Below are positions 8,832-19,157 of a stretch of 25,029 nucleotides of DNA, piece after piece; position 1 is the first letter of the stretch; each line of letters begins with the position of its first letter. The notes beneath the pieces were generated by a model that did not search any database, had not been told where the DNA came from, and was given only the letters and a program-made list of their open reading frames with translations. This DNA is from Priapulus caudatus (lineage: Eukaryota > Priapulida > Priapulimorpha > Priapulimorphida > Priapulidae). The stretch spans positions 686,186 to 711,214 of the forward strand of contig NW_014577136.1 in the NCBI RefSeq assembly GCF_000485595.1. The letters are read 5' to 3'. Both the position numbers and the translations under genes were made by a program.

Positions 8832-9263
8832 CTGCAAAGAGGTTATGATTACGCACATAACCTCAAAGATCCAAGTCCAAGGGACTGCATCGAAGACGGA
8901 AAGAGATAAATAAAATTACGAATAGAGAGCATGATAGAATTTACGATTGTGATATTTTTGTTATTATCGAAGTTCACTTTAACAGTTCTGTGTAGAGCTC
9001 TGGTAACATTTTCACGCGATCTTAATTATAAGAATCGCTTAGAGATTCATGTTCACTGCCTCATGCCTCATTAGTCCTTGTATTGATGGGAATCGAACCT
9101 CGAATTACATACATATTGCATCCATGCAGAGTGATACCTGTCTCGTTTATTTAATTCCCAATTAGGCTTTTAATCAAACGGATTGATCAGGAGAACCCGC
9201 GTTCTTCCGATTTCCAATTAATTGATCAACAGGCCGTATGGGAATTGTCCTAAATTCCCTTGC

Positions 9264-9436
9264 CTTGCATTTTCGTCCGTCGGTCGTTTCTTCGTCGAAC
9301 TCCTCATTAAGGCGAAAGCTGACGACGGACGAGCGTAGCGACGTGGTGGTGGTGATCGTGCACGTTCCACCGCACACGGTGATCTCCACCACAGGGTTTG
9401 CTACTGACGCCATCTTGCGGGCGAGGTAACCGTAGC
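9264..9436 (-). CDS. FABP/iLBP-family exon 2, intact copy
   Basis: Exactly 173 bp, the conserved length of FABP exon 2, starting in phase 1 inside a Gly codon as in the family (G-Y-G-Y-L-A-R-K-M corresponds to G-V-G-F-A-T-R-x-x). It continues NPVVEITVCGGTCTITTTT and VSFRLNEEFDEETTDGRKCK. The (F/L)-x-EEFDE-x-T-x-D-x-R-x-x-K block is diagnostic of FABP, CRABP and CRBP proteins. Acceptor CGCGACAG at 9437-9438. The donor is GC rather than GT (AAG|GCAAGG), present in both copies of the exon, so a GC-AG intron is likely. This intact copy sits between two degraded WDR7-related blocks. Confidence 0.92.
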
Positions 9437-9465
9437 CTGTCGCGATCAATGCGTAGAGAGGGATG

Positions 9466-9467
9466 AC

Positions 9468-9528
<61 letters not shown>

Positions 9529-9545
9529 ATTATTATTAAATCTTT
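9466..9545. repeat. (ATT)n microsatellite
   Basis: About 20 uninterrupted ATT units followed by TAAATCTTTATTAAG. It lies in FABP intron 1, upstream of exon 2 on the minus strand. The clean form of the tract at 3509. Confidence 0.95.
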
Positions 9546-9724
9546 ATTAAGAATAGATTAAGACTGTTTGTAGTTTGTTTCATTTTTAGTGCGCGTATGC
9601 CTAATGTCGTGTTAAACTCACGGGAATTAACGTGTGTATTTATTCACTTAGGTCACCGTGTTATCGACTTGGGTTTGTCTATATTCAGGCCGGTACGCAA
9701 AATTTTTTTTCCCACGAGAGTTCC

Positions 9725-9750
9725 GAACCCACCACAGATAGTGTTGGAAC
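9725..9750. other. Probable chimeric join into the second WDR7 module
   Basis: CCACCACAGATAGTGTT is followed abruptly by GGAACTACCCTGTAG of the 21-bp minisatellite. In the other two occurrences (3780 and 12690) the same motif continues TTAGTAA.TATAT.GTCTAT. The break in collinearity places the join at about 9744. Sequence right of it is indel-rich; sequence left of about 9640 is clean. Confidence 0.65.
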
Positions 9751-9935
9751 TACCCTGTAGCAGCGCAAACTAACCCTGTGTAGGCCAGCAAAACTGACCC
9801 TTGTTAGGCACCGAAACTAACCCTTGGTAGGCATATGAACTAACCCTTGTTAGGCCACCAAACTACCCTTGTAGGCAGCGAACTTGCACCCTTGTAGGCA
9901 GCGAACTAACCCTGGCTCGTAGACAGCAAAACTTG
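9746..9935. repeat. Degraded copy of the 21-bp minisatellite
   Basis: Eight units corresponding one to one with 6691-6860, including the same variant order, but carrying extra single bases in most units (for example CTTGTTAGGC, CTTGGTAGGC). Confidence 0.85.
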
Positions 9936-10160
9936 CCGCGCTGCCTTGCCCTTTAACTTTGAACCCTGATAATATAGAATAATACCGCTATATATTATTG
10001 ATTTACCAATATACAATGACCATTAAATTTCCTTCGTAATCATTACAACATTCTCATTATGACTTTTACAGTTACATCTACAGTAAGCCCCGATGCACCA
10101 CCATGGGCTTTCTTCCACGGGTCCTAAACTAACTCTGCTGTTTGCATAATTTGCAGTAAA

Positions 10161-10326
10161 ATGTCTAGCAGCCTGGTCGTGCGCTGGTGCTGTGGGGTCG
10201 TAAGGCTCCCACGCATTGCATAACCTCGCTCTGCTCATTGACCGCTCCTGCAGGACGCGCTGACCGATCGTCAAGGAGCAACGACAGTCAGATATGGCAT
10301 CTGGGACATTCTCAAGGACAATGCGA
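10161..10326 (+). pseudogene. WDR7: Degraded second copy of WDR7 exon 1
   Basis: Starts with the same ATGTCTAGCAGCCTGG but loses a C at codon 8 and then carries multiple insertions (166 bp against 156). The reading frame breaks after MSSSLVV. The preceding TTTGCAG acceptor is kept. Indels are equally common in the surrounding intron, so sequence error or misassembly is favoured over a decayed tandem duplicate. Confidence 0.8.
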
Positions 10327-10557
10327 GTCCTGCGCGGCGAGTGCCACGTTTTGCCGCACTAGTTCCCTTTTGTCTGATGCCTCTGTACAATTTGTTACGT
10401 CGTTTAAGCGGAATTGCGATTGTTTTTGATTTGCGGAATGTAAAACACCGTATGCTGATCGATCGAATGTAACGAAGGAATTTTTTACGCCGCTTCTCAA
10501 CAAGTGTCGTGCTGTTTCGTGTGAACTGAGCCTGCCGCTGCCATATTTTCGTTGCAG

Positions 10558-10668
10558 CGCACCCAGAGGGCGATATGTTCGGGGACACACCGCTCGCGTC
10601 ACTTGCCTCGCTCAGCGTTCCTCGACTCCATGACCAGCACCTTCTCATTAGCCTCACTTGGATGTCGG
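10558..10668 (+). pseudogene. WDR7: Degraded second copy of WDR7 exon 2
   Basis: Acceptor GTTGCAG and donor GTAAAG are both present, but the 111 bp between them contain substitutions and indels (GATATGTTCGGGGACAC where the intact copy has GATACTGTTCGGACAC). No open frame spans it. Confidence 0.8.
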
Positions 10669-11360
10669 GTAAAGAAGCCTAGAAAGTTCCAGCAACAGCT
10701 GAACAAGAAACTAGCGCCGGCGTAGTGTCGCTGTAGCAGGAAGCCGTACAGTGTGAGACGTGTCGGGCCAGTTTTCGCCAATATGTCGGAGTTTGGCGGA
10801 CAGGAGTTTCACGATGGTTTGATGCCAGGAAATGATGTTCAATTGCAGGAAAGTTTTCAGAGCGTTAATCATGAAGAGTGTGTGAGATGTAGTCGCTATG
10901 CTGGTAGCAGAGAATTACCCTGCCTCACATATGTAGGCACTCTATTGGCATGACAGCAGCATACAAATTACAGGCCATTGTCTTCAGTTAATATTTAAGA
11001 CGTACGAGTGGGCATACATGATTAATGATATGATAAAACTAAAGACTAAAGGACAGTCATACGGGTGATTAGCGGGCCACCTGTATAGAATATATCCACT
11101 TGGTTTGTAAAGACACTTAGCATTTCGCTATTCTCCTGACTGGCAGTTATTTATAGAGTCAAAAGCACATGTGTTACAATGCATCACCTATCCATTTCCA
11201 TTGAAATGGACGATATATATTATATATATATGAATGATATTACACAAGTTTTTTGACTGATAAATGTAAATATTAAGGCTATCGATTATCTTTGATTATC
11301 TGTCGAATATCTTATCATCGCTCGCTCCTACGCTTATTCGCTGTGATCGACAACGACTAC

Positions 11361-11424
11361 ATCTCTCTCTCTCTCTCTTCTGCTCTCTCACTTCTTCTTG
11401 CCCGCGCTCTCACTTCTCACCGCT

Positions 11425-11475
<51 letters not shown>

Positions 11476-11525
11476 ACACTTCTATTTGCCGCGCTCTCTC
11501 TCTCACCGTTCTCTTCTCTCTCTCA
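11361..11525. repeat. CT-rich tract before the second exon 3 copy
   Basis: Expanded, interrupted version of the polypyrimidine tract at 8212-8289, twice as long. The lengths in the three copies differ (about 78, 165 and 150 bp). Confidence 0.85.
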
Positions 11526-11542
11526 GCCTCCTCCCCGCACAG

Positions 11543-11802
11543 TTGAGAATGTGTCTGTGGGACCTCGCCTGGATGGCCGCTGCCTCGCAGCAGACGAAGT
11601 CCTCCAGCGTGCACAGTGCACATTTGGCTCGTCTACTGTATGAGCATCACGCGCGACCACACGCGCTTGTTCACGCCGCGATTCTACCCGGAGATACACG
11701 GTCTTACGACCGATGAGCTCTCACCTTCATCTCTCACTGTCGTCAAAGGTCGCTCCCGACTGGGATCAGTGCCCTCACGATCTGCACCCGCTGCGCAGCA
11801 GG
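11543..11802 (+). pseudogene. WDR7: Degraded second copy of WDR7 exon 3
   Basis: Recognisable throughout (GTCTGTGGGACCTCGCC, TCTACCCGGAGATACACG, AAGGTCGCTCCCGACTGG) but 260 bp instead of 248, with frameshifts. The acceptor CAG and the GTGGGT donor survive. It is followed by GTGC-rich sequence that includes further copies of its own last about 45 bp. Confidence 0.8.
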
Positions 11803-12426
11803 GTGGGTACGCTCGTGGATGGCCTTGTGTGTGTGTGTGCGCTTGCGTGCGGTTGCGTGCGTATGTTGTGCGTGCTGCGTGCAGTGCGTGCTGCGTGCGT
11901 GGTGCGTGGTGCGTCGGTGCATTCGCTGCGACTACGCTCTCCCGTAGCTCGCATCAGCCGCCTACTTCTCGCGCGTTGTGTCGCGCTCATCCTGGTGGCG
12001 ATGCTGCGTGCTGTGCCGTATGTGTGCCGTGCGTGACTGGGATCAGTGCCCTTCACAGACCCTGGCCCACCGCCTTATGCCGCAGGCAGGGTGGTACGCG
12101 CATGGATGGCTGAGTGTGTGTGCGTGCGTTGCATGCTGTTGCGTGCGTGCGTGCGGCCTCGTGCGTGTGTGACTGGCATCAGCCCCTCACAATCCGTGCA
12201 CCCCGCCCTGCGCAGGCAGGTGGGTACGCCTGTGGATGGCTGAGTGCGTTGTGTGCGTAGCGTGCCTGTGTGCTGTTGCGTGACGTGGTCATGCGTGAGG
12301 TGTCTTGATGAATGGCATGCGTGGTGTGCAGTGGTGTGGCGCTGCATCGCCTCTTGTTCGCACGAGATGCGTCAGTGTGCTGATACGTCGTGCACGTACA
12401 TGGGTGCGTGTGTGCATGTATGAGTG
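11803..12426. repeat. GTGC-rich array carrying repeated tails of WDR7 exon 3
   Basis: Apart from GTGCGTGC runs, the block GACTGG.ATCAG.CCCTCAC..(C)GCAGGCAGG.TGG.TACGC..GGATGGCTGAG, which is the last part of exon 3 plus its donor and the following intron, recurs at 12035 and 12171 (spacing 136 bp), with a more decayed trace near 11950-12000. It ends at the assembly gap. Confidence 0.7.
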
Positions 12427-12436
12427 NNNNNNNNNN
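12427..12436. other. Assembly gap (10 N)
   Basis: Ten N bases joining a GTGC array to a CCTTCTCC minisatellite. Fixed-size small gaps usually mean unknown length, so order across it is not guaranteed. Confidence 0.99.
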
Positions 12437-12583
12437 TCCTCCCCCGCCAGCTTCTCCCCCTCCTCCTTCTCCCCCAGCTTCTCCCTTCCTCCTTCTCCAC
12501 CACCTTCTCCCTTCTCCCCTTCCTCCTTCTCCACCACCTTCTCCCTTCTCCCCTCCTCCTTCTCCACCAGCTTCTCCCCTTCT
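12437..12583. repeat. CCTTCTCC minisatellite, left arm
   Basis: Tandem variants of CTCCTTCTCCACCAGCTTCTCCC with a period near 26 bp. It is the inverse complement of the array starting at 12960. Confidence 0.85.
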
Positions 12584-12964
12584 CCACCGCGATTACATCC
12601 GATTGGTTATAACACAAACCACGTGACAAAATATGCAAATTATCTCCTGTACCGGCCGCGAAATTTTTTTTCCCACGAGAGTTCCGGACCCACCACAGAT
12701 AGTGTTTAGTAAATATATGGTGTCTATATAAGACGAACCTGGTTGGATTATAGTTAGTGTTAGGTTAAGTTCGGGTTAGGTTTAGGGTTAGGGTGTATAA
12801 ATTTTACATTGTTGCTTCGAGGAAGTCGAGTGAAATGGAGTGCGCTGATTGGCTGGGGTCCGGAACTCTCGTGGGAAAAAAAATTTCGCGGCCGGTACAG
12901 GAGATAATTTGCATATTTTGTCACGTGGTTTGTGTTATAACCAATCAGATGTAATCGCGGTGGA
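12584..12964. mobile_element. Foldback-type inverted repeat: two 108-bp arms with a 165-bp centre
   Basis: 12584-12691 (CCACCGCGATTACATC..CACGTGACAAAATATGCAAATT..GTTCCGGACC) is repeated almost exactly as its reverse complement at 12857-12964. The centre contains GGTTAGG-type words (12760-12795). Both arms run outward into complementary purine/pyrimidine minisatellites. Either a foldback transposon, whose long inverted repeats are built of tandem units, or a palindromic long-read artefact. The presence of a related structure at 3735-4445 favours a real element. Confidence 0.6.
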
Positions 12965-13535
12965 GAAGGAGGGAGAAGCTGGTGGAGAAGGAGGAGGGGA
13001 GAAGGGAGAAGGTGGTGGAGAAGGGGGAGGGGAGAAGCTGGTGGAGAAGGAGGAGTGGGAGAAGGTGGTGGTGAAGGTGGTGGAGAAGGGAAAGGTGGTG
13101 CCAGGCAGAAGGGCAGTCCAGGCAGGGACCTGCCCTTCTGCCTGCACCACCTTCTCCCTTCTCCACCACCTTCACCACCACCTTCTCCACCACCTCCTCC
13201 TTCTCCACAGCTTCTCCTTCTTCCCTTCTTCATTCTCACCAGCTTCTCCCCCTCCTCCTTCTCCACCAGCTTCTCCCTTCCTCCTTCTCCACCACCTTTT
13301 CCCTTCTCCCCTTCCTCCTTCTCCACCAGCTTTCCCCTCCTTCTCCACTAGCTTCTCCCCCTCCTCCACCACCTTCTCCCTTCTCCCCTCCTCCTTCTCC
13401 ACCAGCTTCTCCCCTCCTCTTTCTCCACCACCTTCTCCCTTCTCCCCTTCCTCCTTCTCCACCAGCTTCTCCCCTCCTCCTTCTCACCACCTTCTTCTTT
13501 CTCCCCTTCCTCCTCCTTCACCATCTTCTTCACAG
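12965..13535. repeat. GGAGAAGG then CCTTCTCC minisatellite around a central palindrome
   Basis: A purine array (12965-13095) meets a palindrome at about 13093-13150 (GGTGCCAGGCAGAAGGGCAG .. CTGCCCTTCTGCCTGCACC), then the pyrimidine array continues to 13535. The period is near 26 bp. Past it, ATATGCAAATTATCTCC..CCGGCCTGAATATAGACAAACC (13546-13588) is the inverse of the flank at 9675-9700, showing that the inverted symmetry reaches beyond the arrays. Confidence 0.8.
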
Positions 13536-13589
13536 CTGGAAGTGATATGCAAATTATCTCCTGTACCGGCCTGAATATAGACAAACCCT

Positions 13590-13880
13590 ATCGACTTGGG
13601 TATTGCTTTACGCGGGTGCCAATAGGCAACTACTCGGTTGACTGGGCAAAGTGCCACCGGCACAAAAACACCGTAGGCTATCTAGCCGGTAACAACTACA
13701 CTCGTTAATAGACGTAACGATATTCTATAGCACCGCCCGCCCCGCCCCCACACACAGACACACACCTACCCGTCGTAATGCTAAGTATGCCGCACACTGC
13801 GAAATGGCTTCACGCGTTGCAAAATTTTGTATGCGTGTTTCTGACAGATGTCGACCTGGTCGGTGATCCGTGATTGGCCC
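13590..13880. other. Unassigned stretch, no gene recognised
   Basis: Mixed-composition DNA with a C-rich run at 13732-13750 and a CACACA run. On the simplest reading of the true order it is FABP intron 1. Nothing coding is seen on either strand. Confidence 0.4.
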
Positions 13881-13889
13881 ACTATACTC

Positions 13890-14230
<341 letters not shown>

Positions 14231-14239
14231 CTATTATTT

Positions 14240-14342
14240 ATCGTATTCTATCTATCTATCTATTCTATTCTATCTATCTATCTATCTTATCTATCTATTC
14301 TATCTATCTACCTATCTATCTATCTATCTATCTATCTATCAC
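14240..14342. repeat. (CTAT)n microsatellite
   Basis: CTATCTATCTAT tetranucleotide run with a few CTATT interruptions, ending five bases before the donor end of FABP exon 1. Confidence 0.95.
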
Positions 14343-14347
14343 CTCAC

Positions 14348-14434
14348 CTAATGCTCGCAGGCCGTAATTTCGTCCAAGCAGTCGCTCGACACCAGCTGCC
14401 ATCTCCCGCCAGATTCCGCCAGCGTCCCTGACAT
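14348..14434 (-). CDS. FABP/iLBP-family exon 1, with an apparent 1-base deletion
   Basis: Minus-strand frame from the ATG at 14434 reads MSGTLAESGGRWQLVSSDCL and then DEITACE. The G-x-W-x-L-V-S-S core followed by an acidic pair is the start of strand A in FABPs (compare GTWKLVSSENFDDY). The donor GTGAGG begins at 14347. FABP intron 1 interrupts a Gly codon in phase 1 after ..ALG; here CATTAG precedes the donor, so one G appears to be missing from GAGGCATTAG. The exon lies in indel-rich sequence, so I read this as a sequence error. An in-frame upstream ATG at 14446 would add four residues; the shorter start fits the family's N-terminal length better. It lies left of, and divergent from, the WDR7 copy at 17834. 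Confidence 0.75.
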   Translation of the reverse strand: MSGTLAESGGRWQLVSSDCLDEITACEH

Positions 14435-14860
14435 ATTTCCCGGCATCGCCGCCGCCGCCGCCGCCGCGCCGCCGCTGCTGCTGTGCGGTCACGGTCAGTC
14501 AGTCAGCAGGTCGATACGTCCGTCCGTCACTGGTAGCGCATCATCGTGGCGTAGCAACCACCACCACGGCAGGGCATCTGTGTACGTTGTATGAAACGTT
14601 AATAGCTGTTTCCGGGGCTCGATCCCTCCCGTCTTCGCTCGTCCGTACAGACGCGGGAAGCTGAGGTCGTCTGACGATCGTCTGCGGATCTAGCAGTACT
14701 GGAAGGAGACTCACGCACGGGAGCCACGTGCAGCGTCGGTGCTGTGCCACGGGCGGTGGGTGCGTGTGTGTGTAGGGGAGGAGTAGTAACAGCAGAGCGG
14801 AGGCCGCGCGCTGTATGGCGTAACCACAAGCTGCTGCAAATGTAGGGCCCTTGCGCTTCA
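14435..14860 (-). promoter_or_regulatory. GC-rich upstream region of the FABP gene with a (CGG)n tract
   Basis: On the minus strand the ATG is preceded by (CGG)n at 14449-14473 and CAGCAGCAG. Upstream, 14480-14860 is CpG-containing sequence without repeats or open frames of note. By position it should hold the 5' untranslated region and promoter of the FABP gene. No TATA box is obvious. The plus-strand open frame across exon 1 is an antisense shadow. Confidence 0.4.
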
Positions 14861-14968
14861 CGTTCTCTCTGCCTTTCTCTCCTCTCTACTCGTCTCCGTC
14901 TCTCTTCTCTCCTCTCTCGCTCTCTCTCTCTCCTCTCTCTCTCACTCTCTCCCTCTCTCTCCAGTCTC

Positions 14969-14999
<31 letters not shown>

Positions 15000-15026
15000 C
15001 TCTGCTCTCTCGCTCTCTCTCTCTCG

Positions 15027-15069
<43 letters not shown>

Positions 15070-15250
15070 AGTCTCTCTGCTCTCTCTCTCTCTCTCTACC
15101 AGCCCTTCTCTCCTCTCTCTCTCTCTCTCTCTTACATCTGCTCTCTCTCTCTCAGCTCTCTCTCGATCATCTCTCTCTCTCTCTCTCTCTTCGTCTCTCT
15201 CTTTCCTCTCATCTCTCTCTCTACCCTTTCCTCTCCTCCCTTCTCGCTCA
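14861..15250. repeat. Interrupted CT microsatellite
   Basis: Long CT tract with irregular single-base interruptions, the counterpart of 4456-4575. The minus-strand Arg/Glu-rich open frame is its translation only. Confidence 0.9.
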
Positions 15251-15259
15251 CCCACTCAC

Positions 15260-17640
15260 TCACTCTAATCTCGTCACTATTCGCTTGCCATATACACGCG
15301 CTGTATATAATAACAATCTTCGCCCCGCGCAGCTGGGCCGTATCCTCCGTCAGACAGGTCAACACAGGACGCGCCTTCCGCTCTCTCGTCCGGCGCTACT
15401 ATACGCAACTACTGCTCATAGGGTCTATGTCCCCAGGTAGCTGCCGGAACGTACCCTGGTAACTATTTTGATATGGTTAGATTAGGCGTCTAGGGTGTTA
15501 GGCCGTTAGGAGTAGGCTAGGCGACTCCCTAGACGCCGTTAATGCGAGTAGGGCGAAGTATGAGTCCGGACATATTATATATAGTACCAGCTAGGGTACG
15601 TTCCGGCCAGTTACACGGGGGACCGATGCCCTCTCAGCCGCACTACTCTAACACGTTGAGCAGCAGCCAGCAAACCCGCGATCTGCCTGAAGATAATCAT
15701 AATAGCGCGCTGATCGAAGCCGTAATGTTTTATCGAACATCCGCTGCGTATGGCATGTATACACGCACTACGATTCATTGGATGTAGAAGTCGGCTTTAA
15801 CGGAGCAGTTGGCAGCATTAGCGGCGGATCGGATATGTATCATCATTGATCTTATCGACGTCCATCGTGCAAGGGATCTCCTCCCTCCCGCATGCAAGCA
15901 ACTGCACGCTCGGCCACAGCAGCCAGCCAAATATATTGCTGCTAGTATCTAGAACCGCTTACATTAACTGTACCATGCAGCGCAGTTCTGTAAGGCCGGC
16001 TAAGTCTAGAGCTACCAATATATGTGCATGCTTGCTTATTCCCTTGGTTGGGCGGTCCTGGGGCCCGTTGTCCGCGTTGAATTTTTTATGTTGCGATGCG
16101 CGCTGTGTTGTGGCGAGGCCGACTGCAGTGGGCAATTAACAAATCACGCCGTCTTTTATAGTAGGGCATTGCGAAACGGTGTGTGTGGTACAGCATGCAG
16201 CCTAATCGAGAGGTATATATATGTATATCAGGGTACCATGCTAGAAATTCTAATATTTTCTGAGCAAAGAAGAAAGAAGAGGAGACGAAGAGAGTGAGAG
16301 ATGAGAGAGAGAGAGAGAGAGAGAGAAGAGAGTAGAGAGAGTGAGATAGAGATAGAGAGCAGAGAGAGCAGGATGCTGATCATAACTGCACGCGGTAACG
16401 CCAGTAGTAATGTTTACATGGCTGAGAAACGTATATGCGAAACTAAACGTAGTTGAACGATTTCTGCGAATATATATAGCGTAGTAGCGTACCTCTCCAT
16501 ATTGAAACATTTAAGTATAAGACAAACACGTACCTGCATGGCAATGTACTCTGATAGCATGCGATGGTGTCGAGTTAGAACTAGAAGTAAACGCTGAGTC
16601 ATGTGAATCTATCCGACTTTTGCCCGCGGGAAGTGAAGCGAAAAAAACGAGCGTTATTGGGACGGAAAAAGTCATCGTTACGTCATCGGGCTGTCGATCA
16701 ATTTCCGCGAACACAGTTAGAACGCTAAGCGAATTTGGTTGACCTCGATGACGCTTTTCATCCGACCGACACACTCTCAGGTGAACGTACGTAAGTTCGC
16801 CGAAACGATGGACAGGTTTTTTTTGGGTGAATTTCATATCAGTTTGTTGTGTGATCCAATATAGTCTTAATAAGTTGCCTACTTCGATTGAAATTGCAAC
16901 AGACTATCGGTAATATTGTCAGAACGCGCCCATAGCACTGTTTTTTTGGCGAGGAACGCGTATTTATTGTTGTCTCTAGCGTCATACGAGCCAGCAAGTC
17001 GCCGTAAATTACTATTAAAATGGAGCTAACTAGGTCTACATACAGTACAAGTACATACAGTTACAGTACATAGTTTGCATTCCCAAGCCAACGGTCCTCA
17101 AGCTCGTAATGACAGGGTTGCTGGTTAGTCAGTCTATAGGCCTTCGCGCAATTGCTACAGGCCCGTCGGCAGTGATAACGGGGACTGTGGCATTGACTAG
17201 GCCTAACAGATAAGTTACTGAGCTGAGGACCGTCTATCATCTAATGTGCCCGCCACGGTTACTGCCGGAACTTACTTGGGTTACGGTCGCTATACCTGGA
17301 CGTCACACTGGTACCTATTAATATGCCGGACGTACCTCGCCTACTCACTAACAGTAAACGCAGTCTAGGGAGTCGCTTACGCCTACTCCTAACCCTACCC
17401 GTACCTATCCTAACCGATCCTAACCGTAACCCTAACGAACTACCCTGTAGGCAGCGAAACTAACCCTTGTAGGCCAGCAAACTGACCCTTGTAGGCACCG
17501 AACTAACCCTTGTAGGCAATGACTAACCCTTGTAGGCACCAAACTACCCTTGTAGGCAGCGAACTGCCCTTGTAGGCAGCGCGAACTAACCCGGCTCGTA
17601 GACAGCAAAACTGCCGCTGCTGCCCGTTAACTTTGAACCC
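15260..17640. repeat. Degraded copy of the WDR7 upstream module (4590-6900)
   Basis: Collinear with 4590-6900: the MITE (about 15420-15625, with its TTAGGG run scrambled), the palindrome (15937-16013), the GA tract (16264-16372), the promoter-like block (about 16650-16800, with GTAAGT retained at 16790), the half MITE (about 17235-17430) and the 21-bp minisatellite (17438-17610). Differences are mainly one-base indels spread evenly over unique and repeated sequence. No extra gene is present. Confidence 0.8.
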
Positions 17641-17833
17641 TGATAATATAGAATAATACCGCTATAATTAATTGATTTACCAATAATACAATGCATTAAA
17701 GTTTCCTCGTAATCATTACAAAACTATTCTCATTAGACTTTTACAGTTACATCTACCAGTAAGCCCCGATGCACCACATGGGCTTTCTTCCACGGGTCCT
17801 AAACTAACTCGCTGTTGCACAATTTGCAGTAAA

Positions 17834-17994
17834 ATGTTAGCAGCCTGGTCGTGCGCTGGTGCTGTGGGGTCGCTAAGGCTCCCACGCATTGCATAACCTC
17901 GCTTCTCATTGACCGCTGCGCAGGACGGGACCGTGATCGTCACAGGAAGCAACGACAGTCAGATATGCATCTGGACATTTCAAGGACAATGCGA
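17834..17994 (+). pseudogene. WDR7: Degraded third copy of WDR7 exon 1
   Basis: ATGTTAGCAGCCTGGTCGTG lacks a C at codon 2 and another at codon 8 relative to 7091, the second deletion being shared with the copy at 10161. The 3' end reads GACAATGCGAGTCC against GACATGCGAGTAC. The frame is lost at once. Position relative to exons 4-7 on the same side suggests this copy marks the true location of exon 1 in the chromosome. Confidence 0.8.
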
Positions 17995-18220
17995 GTCCGC
18001 GCGCGATGCCACGTTTTGCCGCACTAGTTCCCCTTTTGTCTGATGCCTCTGTAAATTTTGTTACGTCGTTAAGCGGAATTGGATTGTTTTTGATTTTGCG
18101 GAATGTAAACACCGTATGCTGATCGTCGAATGTAACGAAGGAGATTTTTTACGCGCCGTTCCTCACAAGTGTCGTGCTGTTTCGTGAACTGAGCCTGCGG
18201 CTCACATATTTTGGTTGCAG

Positions 18221-18329
18221 CTCGCACTCCGAGGGCGATACTGTTCGGACACACCGCTCGGTCACTTGCCTCGCTCAGGCGTTCCTCGCTCCAGACCAGC
18301 ACCTTCTCATTAGCTCCACTGATGTCGCG
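18221..18329 (+). pseudogene. WDR7: Degraded third copy of WDR7 exon 2
   Basis: Closest of the degraded copies to 7468-7574: 109 bp against 107, with TTGGTTGCAG acceptor and GTAAAG donor. Extra bases at CTCGCACTCC and GTCGCG break the frame. The peptide around FGHTARSLA-type frames is shifted. Confidence 0.8.
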
Positions 18330-18987
18330 GTAAAGAGCTAGAAAGTCCAGCAACAGCTGAACAAGAATACCGCGCGACGTGTGTCGTGTAGCAGGAGCGT
18401 ACAAGTTGAGTGGTGTCGGGCAGTTTTCGCAATATGTCGAGTTTGGTGGACAGAGTTCACGATGTTTGATGCCAGGAAAGATGTTTCAATGCAGGAAAGT
18501 TTTCAGAGCGTAATCATGAAGAGTGTGTGAGATGTAGTCTGTATGCTGGAGCAGTAGATATTACCCTGCCTCACATATGTAGGCACTCTATTGCATGACA
18601 GCAGATACAAATTACAGGCCATTGTCTTCAGTTAATATTTAAGAGTACGTGGGCATACATGATTAATGCATAATGTAAAACTAAAAGACTAAAAGACAGT
18701 CATACGGGTATTAGCGGCCACCTGTATAGAATATATCCACTTGTTTGTAAAAGACACTTAGCATTTCGCTATTCTCCCTGACTGGCAGTTATAGGAGTCA
18801 AAGCACATGTACAATGATCACCTATCCATTTCCATTGAATGACCGATATATATATATATATATGAATGTATATACACAAGTTTTTTGACTGTAAATGTAA
18901 ATATTAGGCATCGATTATCTTGATTATCTGTCGAATTCTTCCATCTCGCTCGCTCCGACGCTTATTCGCGTGATGACAACGACTACA

Positions 18988-19040
18988 TCTCTCTCTCTCT
19001 CTCTCTCTCTCTCACTTCTTCTGCGCGCTCTCACTCTCAC

Positions 19041-19097
<57 letters not shown>

Positions 19098-19140
19098 TTC
19101 TTTTGCCGCGCTCTCTCTCTCACCGTTCTCTCTCTCTCTC
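18988..19140. repeat. CT microsatellite before the third exon 3 copy
   Basis: Two long pure CT runs (18988-19013 and 19045-19093) and a shorter one, forming the polypyrimidine region of intron 2. Confidence 0.92.
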
Positions 19141-19157
19141 GCTCCTTCCCCGCACAG

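Noticed and set aside
9080-9160. Minus-strand GGTTCGATTCCC as part of a tRNA gene
   Set aside because: A B-box-like word only; no T stem, acceptor stem or A box can be paired.
10161-11802. A second functional WDR7 paralogue
   Set aside because: All three exons are frameshifted and introns are equally similar to the intact copy, so it is not an independent gene.
12760-13584. Long Pro/Ser and Gly/Glu/Lys open frames
   Set aside because: Repeat translations of the GGAGAAGG/CCTTCTCC array, open on both strands because the unit lacks stops.
14352-14592. Plus-strand open frame bounded by an apparent CAG acceptor and GTCAGT donor
   Set aside because: It is antisense to FABP exon 1; the minus-strand reading has clear family homology and the plus-strand one has none.
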